Part shown: piece after piece, positions 5,664 through 8,172 of the stretch
Layout of the letters: every line of letters begins with the position of its first letter
Numbering within the stretch: the stretch's first letter is position 1
From: Clostridia bacterium
GTDB lineage: Bacteria > Bacillota > Clostridia > Oscillospirales > CAG-272
Assembly (NCBI GenBank): GCA_024404475.1
Contig: JAKSPV010000060.1
Location: forward strand, 1 to 8,172
Reading direction: 5' to 3'
Length of the DNA: 8,172 nucleotides
Position numbers and translations under genes: made by a program
Notes under the pieces: generated by a model
Database searches by the model: none
Seen by the model: only the letters and a program-made list of their open reading frames with translations
Told to the model about the DNA's origin: nothing

Positions 5664-6632
5664 TTACCCTTTCTTGGCGATGGCTTTCCTGGCCGCCGCC
5701 GCGATGTGTTTGGCTTCCAGCCCGAATTCCTCGGCGAGGAACGGACGCAGGCCGACGATGCCGAACCGGTCGTCGATGCCCACGCGCACGAGGGCGGCGG
5801 GCGCGTCCTCTGCGATGACCTCCGCTACCGCGGAGCCGAGACCGCCGATGATGTTGTGGTTTTCCGCCGTGACGATGGCGCCGGTCTCGGCCGCCGCTTT
5901 GATGACGGCTTCGCGGTCGATCGGTTTCAGCGTGAACATGTCGATCACGCGGGCGGAAATTCCCTCCTCGGCGAGCATTTCTGCCGCTTTCAGTGCGCCG
6001 GAGACGCAGTAGCCCATCGCGATGATCGTCACGTCCTTGCCGTCCCGGAGGAGATTTGCTTTTCCGATCTCGAACGTCGAGCCGTCGCCGTAGACGACGG
6101 GGCAGGTGCGCCGGACGAGCCGGAGATAGACGACGCCGGGGTGGTAGGCGATCTTCGGGACGAGATCGCGGATCATGGCAATATCGGTCGGCTCGACGAT
6201 GGTGACGCCGGGGATCGTCCGCATGATGCCGAGGTCCTCGAACGCCATGTGCGTGCCGCCGTTGAGCGCGGCGGTGATGCCGGGATCGGAGCCGACGAGC
6301 TTCACGTTCTGTTTCGCGTAGGCGCAGGAAATGAAGATCTGGTCACAGACGCGGCGCGACATGAAGACGCCGAACGTGTGGGCGAACGGGATCTTGCCCT
6401 CGGCGGAGAGACCGGCGGCAACGCCGATCATGTTGGCTTCCTGGATGCCGCAGTCGATCGTGCGCTCCGGGTACGCCTTGGCGAACGGCTTCGTGCCCAT
6501 GGCGCCCATGAGGTCGGCGTCGAGCAGGAAGATGCGCTCGTCCTTTTCGGCAAGGGAGAGCATCGCCTCGCAGAACGCGGCGCGCATCTCCGTCGTGCTT
6601 TCGGTAATGGGCATCTGAACGGTAAAGCTCAT
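5664..6632 (-). CDS. Transketolase, C-terminal subunit (Pyr and C-terminal domains)
   Basis: At 322 residues it has the normal length for the second half of a split transketolase, and it works only with the N-terminal subunit encoded just upstream. The Pyr domain contains GIQEANM (62-68) with the catalytic Glu65 that activates thiamine diphosphate, and FAHTFGVF (83-90) lining the cofactor pocket. GGTH (124-127) is the usual active-site His region. The C-terminal domain shows TAENHN (255-260) and GGLGSAV. The positions that in phosphate-sugar transketolases usually carry the Ser-containing loop after DADL read DADLMGAMGTKPF (38-50), which is unusual. ATG 6632 overlaps the TGA of the previous gene as ATGA, and AAGGAGGTG (6649-6641) lies 10 nt upstream, so the two subunits are made in step. 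Confidence 0.93.
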   Translation of the reverse strand: MSFTVQMPITESTTEMRAAFCEAMLSLAEKDERIFLLDADLMGAMGTKPFAKAYPERTIDCGIQEANMIGVAAGLSAEGKIPFAHTFGVFMSRRVCDQIFISCAYAKQNVKLVGSDPGITAALNGGTHMAFEDLGIMRTIPGVTIVEPTDIAMIRDLVPKIAYHPGVVYLRLVRRTCPVVYGDGSTFEIGKANLLRDGKDVTIIAMGYCVSGALKAAEMLAEEGISARVIDMFTLKPIDREAVIKAAAETGAIVTAENHNIIGGLGSAVAEVIAEDAPAALVRVGIDDRFGIVGLRPFLAEEFGLEAKHIAAAARKAIAKKG

Positions 6633-7489
6633 TGTGCCAGCACCTCCTTCAAAGCGGCGATCTCGCTGTCGAGCCGCGCCGAGGCGGCGGCATAGAGCGC
6701 GTCGTTTACATTGCAGTTGTGGTTCGACGCCTGGTTCTCGATCTCCGGGACGCCTTTGCCTTTCGTCGTGTGCATGACGATCATCGTGGGTTTTTCCGCC
6801 TGCGCTCTCGCGCGCTCGATCGCGTCGGAAATGGCGATCACGTCGTGCCCGTCGATCTCCTCGGTGCGCCAGCCGAACGCCTCATATTTCTTCGCAGGCG
6901 ATTCGAGCGAGCAGATGTCGTCCGTCGTGCCGTCGATTTGCAGCCGGTTGTAGTCGAGGAAGCCGATCACGCGGCCGAGCTTCCGGTGGCCGGCGAACAT
7001 CGCCGCCTCCCAGATTTGCCCTTCCTGCGTCTCGCCGTCGCCGCAGACGAAATAGACGTTGTTCTCTCGCCCGTCGGCGCGGCACGCCATCGCAATGCCC
7101 ATCGCGCAGGAGATGCCCTGCCCGAGCGAGCCGGTCGTCATGTCGATGCCGGGCGTGCGGTTCATGTCGCAGTGGCTCGGGAGGTTCGTGTACGGCTGAT
7201 TCAGCGTGTCGAGCTGTTCCATCGGGATGAAGCCGCGCATGGCGAGGCAGGCGTACACCGCCGGACCCGCGTGTCCCTTGCTCATCACGAGCCGGTCGCG
7301 GTCTGCCCATTTCGGGTTTTTCGGATCGACGCGCATCTTGTCGAAGTAGAGCACGGCGAGCAGATCGGCGACGGAGAGTGAGCCGCCGAGGTGGCCGATG
7401 CCGACCTTGTGGATCTGCCCGAGCGTGAGCCGGCGGATCTCCGCCGCACGGAGCTCGAGCGTCTTGCGTTTTCTTTCGAGTTCTGTCAT
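6629..7489 (-). CDS. Transketolase, N-terminal subunit (thiamine diphosphate-binding PP domain)
   Basis: At 286 residues this is the typical size of the first half of a split transketolase. It binds thiamine diphosphate and metal: GDG (150-152) and Asn181 form the classic GDG...N motif. GHLGGSLS (32-39), KGHAGPAVYA (71-80), TTGSLGQG (118-125), GHDV (214-217) and HTTKGKGV (240-247) are the other family signatures; the first commonly reads GHPGGS, so Leu34 is a small deviation. The longest frame starts at 7573 inside the upstream gene. Of two close ATGs (7495 and 7489) I chose 7489 because AGAAAGG (7504-7498) is 8 nt before it and only 2 nt before the other. Together with the C-terminal subunit it transfers two-carbon ketol groups from ketoses to aldehydes. 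Confidence 0.93.
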   Translation of the reverse strand: MTELERKRKTLELRAAEIRRLTLGQIHKVGIGHLGGSLSVADLLAVLYFDKMRVDPKNPKWADRDRLVMSKGHAGPAVYACLAMRGFIPMEQLDTLNQPYTNLPSHCDMNRTPGIDMTTGSLGQGISCAMGIAMACRADGRENNVYFVCGDGETQEGQIWEAAMFAGHRKLGRVIGFLDYNRLQIDGTTDDICSLESPAKKYEAFGWRTEEIDGHDVIAISDAIERARAQAEKPTMIVMHTTKGKGVPEIENQASNHNCNVNDALYAAASARLDSEIAALKEVLAQ

Positions 7490-7497
7490 GGTCATGA

Positions 7498-7504
7498 CCT
7501 TTCT
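7498..7504 (-). promoter_or_regulatory. Ribosome binding site deciding the transketolase N-subunit start
   Basis: AGAAAGG on the minus strand is 8 nt from ATG 7489 and only 2 nt from the nearby ATG 7495. It lies in the 34-nt gap after the DUF4432 stop codon. A nearly identical arrangement (AGAAAGGG, two ATGs 6 nt apart) occurs before the gene at 4576-5658. Confidence 0.6.
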
Positions 7505-7523
7505 ATCAAAGCCGGAGGGAGCG

Positions 7524-8172
7524 TCACTCCACGGTGTTTTTGCAGTTTTCGATCTTGGCGAGCGTTTCGGCAAGCTCGCCCTCGCCCTCGATCGCGCGGA
7601 GCGTCAGCGACGTTTTGACGACCTCGCCGCCGTCCAGATGCCGGAGCGTCCCGCCGTCGATCTCGCGCTGGCGGCCGCCCGCCTTGCAGTTCGTCGGCAT
7701 GAGCCCCATCGCGTAGTCGCCGGACTGCATACTCTTCCACTGGGAGAGGTACGGCATGGAGCGCGCGTCGAACGAGACTTCGAGACCGACGCCGAGCGTC
7801 GGGTTATACATACAGTACGTCGAGAGCCCCGCGTCGTTTGCCAGTGCGTGGAACAGTCCGCCGCCGTTTTCGTCGCCGTTCGGCGTCGGTGCCGCGGCAA
7901 AGCAAGTCTTCTCGCCGAGCTCGCCCGGCGCGACGGGCAGGTACAGCCGCGACGATGCGTCGAGCAGCGGGAAGCCGAAGACGAGGTGGTACATCATCAT
8001 GAAGGGCGCGGGGCGGAAGCCGTCGTTGCGGACGGTGTCAAAGACGCGGATCTCGCAGCTGCCGAGCGTCGTTTCGATATGCCGCTCGAGCGAGAGGTTG
8101 TCGCCGCACACGCTGCACTCGCGCATGATGCCGGAGCAGCGGAGGACGTATTCGTCGCCCTCCCACCCGGCA
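7524..8172 (-). CDS. DUF4432-type aldose-1-epimerase-like protein (5' end cut by window edge)
   Basis: The frame runs into the right edge, so the N-terminus is missing; 215 codons and the TGA (7526-7524) are present. In-frame ATG 8126 is internal, because the residues before it (WEGDEYVLRCSGI) continue the family pattern. The stretch CGDNLSLERHIETTLGS, then VFDTVRND, FMMMYHLVFGFPLLD and, near the end, YAMGLMPTNCKAGGR match the beta-sandwich fold of galactose mutarotase-like DUF4432 proteins. Relatives are thought to bind or epimerise carbohydrates, but I know of no firmly proven reaction for DUF4432. It precedes the transketolase pair by 34 nt in the same direction, so it likely prepares a sugar anomer for the pathway. 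Family confidence is good; role is inference. Confidence 0.8.
   Translation of the reverse strand, partial: AGWEGDEYVLRCSGIMRECSVCGDNLSLERHIETTLGSCEIRVFDTVRNDGFRPAPFMMMYHLVFGFPLLDASSRLYLPVAPGELGEKTCFAAAPTPNGDENGGGLFHALANDAGLSTYCMYNPTLGVGLEVSFDARSMPYLSQWKSMQSGDYAMGLMPTNCKAGGRQREIDGGTLRHLDGGEVVKTSLTLRAIEGEGELAETLAKIENCKNTVE

Noticed and set aside
4267..6695. Further long plus-strand frames opposite the iron dehydrogenase and transketolase genes
   Set aside because: Same antisense composition effect; no ribosome binding sites, promoters or recognisable domains, while the minus strand carries intact catalytic motifs.
2283..8172. Naming the operon as a sulfoquinovose (sulfo-transketolase) or apiose pathway
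   Set aside because: The diagnostic partners (sulfosugar isomerases, sulfonate exporter, apiose isomerase or apulose kinase) are not in the window. Transketolase plus dehydrogenases alone does not identify the substrate.

Overview
The window looks like a GC-rich chromosome segment from an anaerobic Firmicute, probably a clostridial gut-type bacterium. The grounds are Gram-positive features: strong AGGAGG-type ribosome binding sites, TATAAT-like promoters with an extended -10, U-tract terminators, a two-subunit transketolase and several iron-dependent alcohol dehydrogenases. I cannot fix the genus from sequence alone. All seven recognisable protein genes lie on the minus strand, so the text below follows transcription from the right edge to the left.

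From the right edge to about 2283 runs one tightly packed catabolic operon whose promoter lies outside the window. Its gene order is: a DUF4432 aldose-epimerase-like protein (5' end cut off), transketolase N-terminal subunit, transketolase C-terminal subunit, an iron-dependent alcohol dehydrogenase resembling 4-hydroxybutyrate dehydrogenase, a zinc-dependent sorbitol-dehydrogenase-like enzyme, and a second iron-dependent alcohol dehydrogenase of the YqhD/butanol dehydrogenase type. Gaps are 40 nt or less, and one junction overlaps as ATGA. A UUCG-loop terminator at 2231-2259 closes the unit. The parts fit a pathway in which a sugar or polyol is presented as a ketose, a two-carbon ketol unit is moved by transketolase, and aldehyde and alcohol intermediates are interconverted by three unrelated or divergent dehydrogenases. 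No kinase, transporter or regulator is visible here, so the substrate is unknown.

Downstream are two singly transcribed membrane-protein genes. One is a YwaF/TMEM164-family protein (1322-2137) with its own promoter. The other is a multi-spanning protein (1030 to the left edge) with a long Glu/Pro tail containing a 38-residue tandem repeat; it runs off the window. Their promoters share a 13-nt sequence around the extended -10.

Between these two genes, on the plus strand, sits a compact unit: a near-consensus promoter (1165-1193), about 120 nt of transcript and a very strong terminator (1292-1323). It has no sizeable ORF and is best read as a small RNA or very short peptide gene. It is the least explained element in the window.
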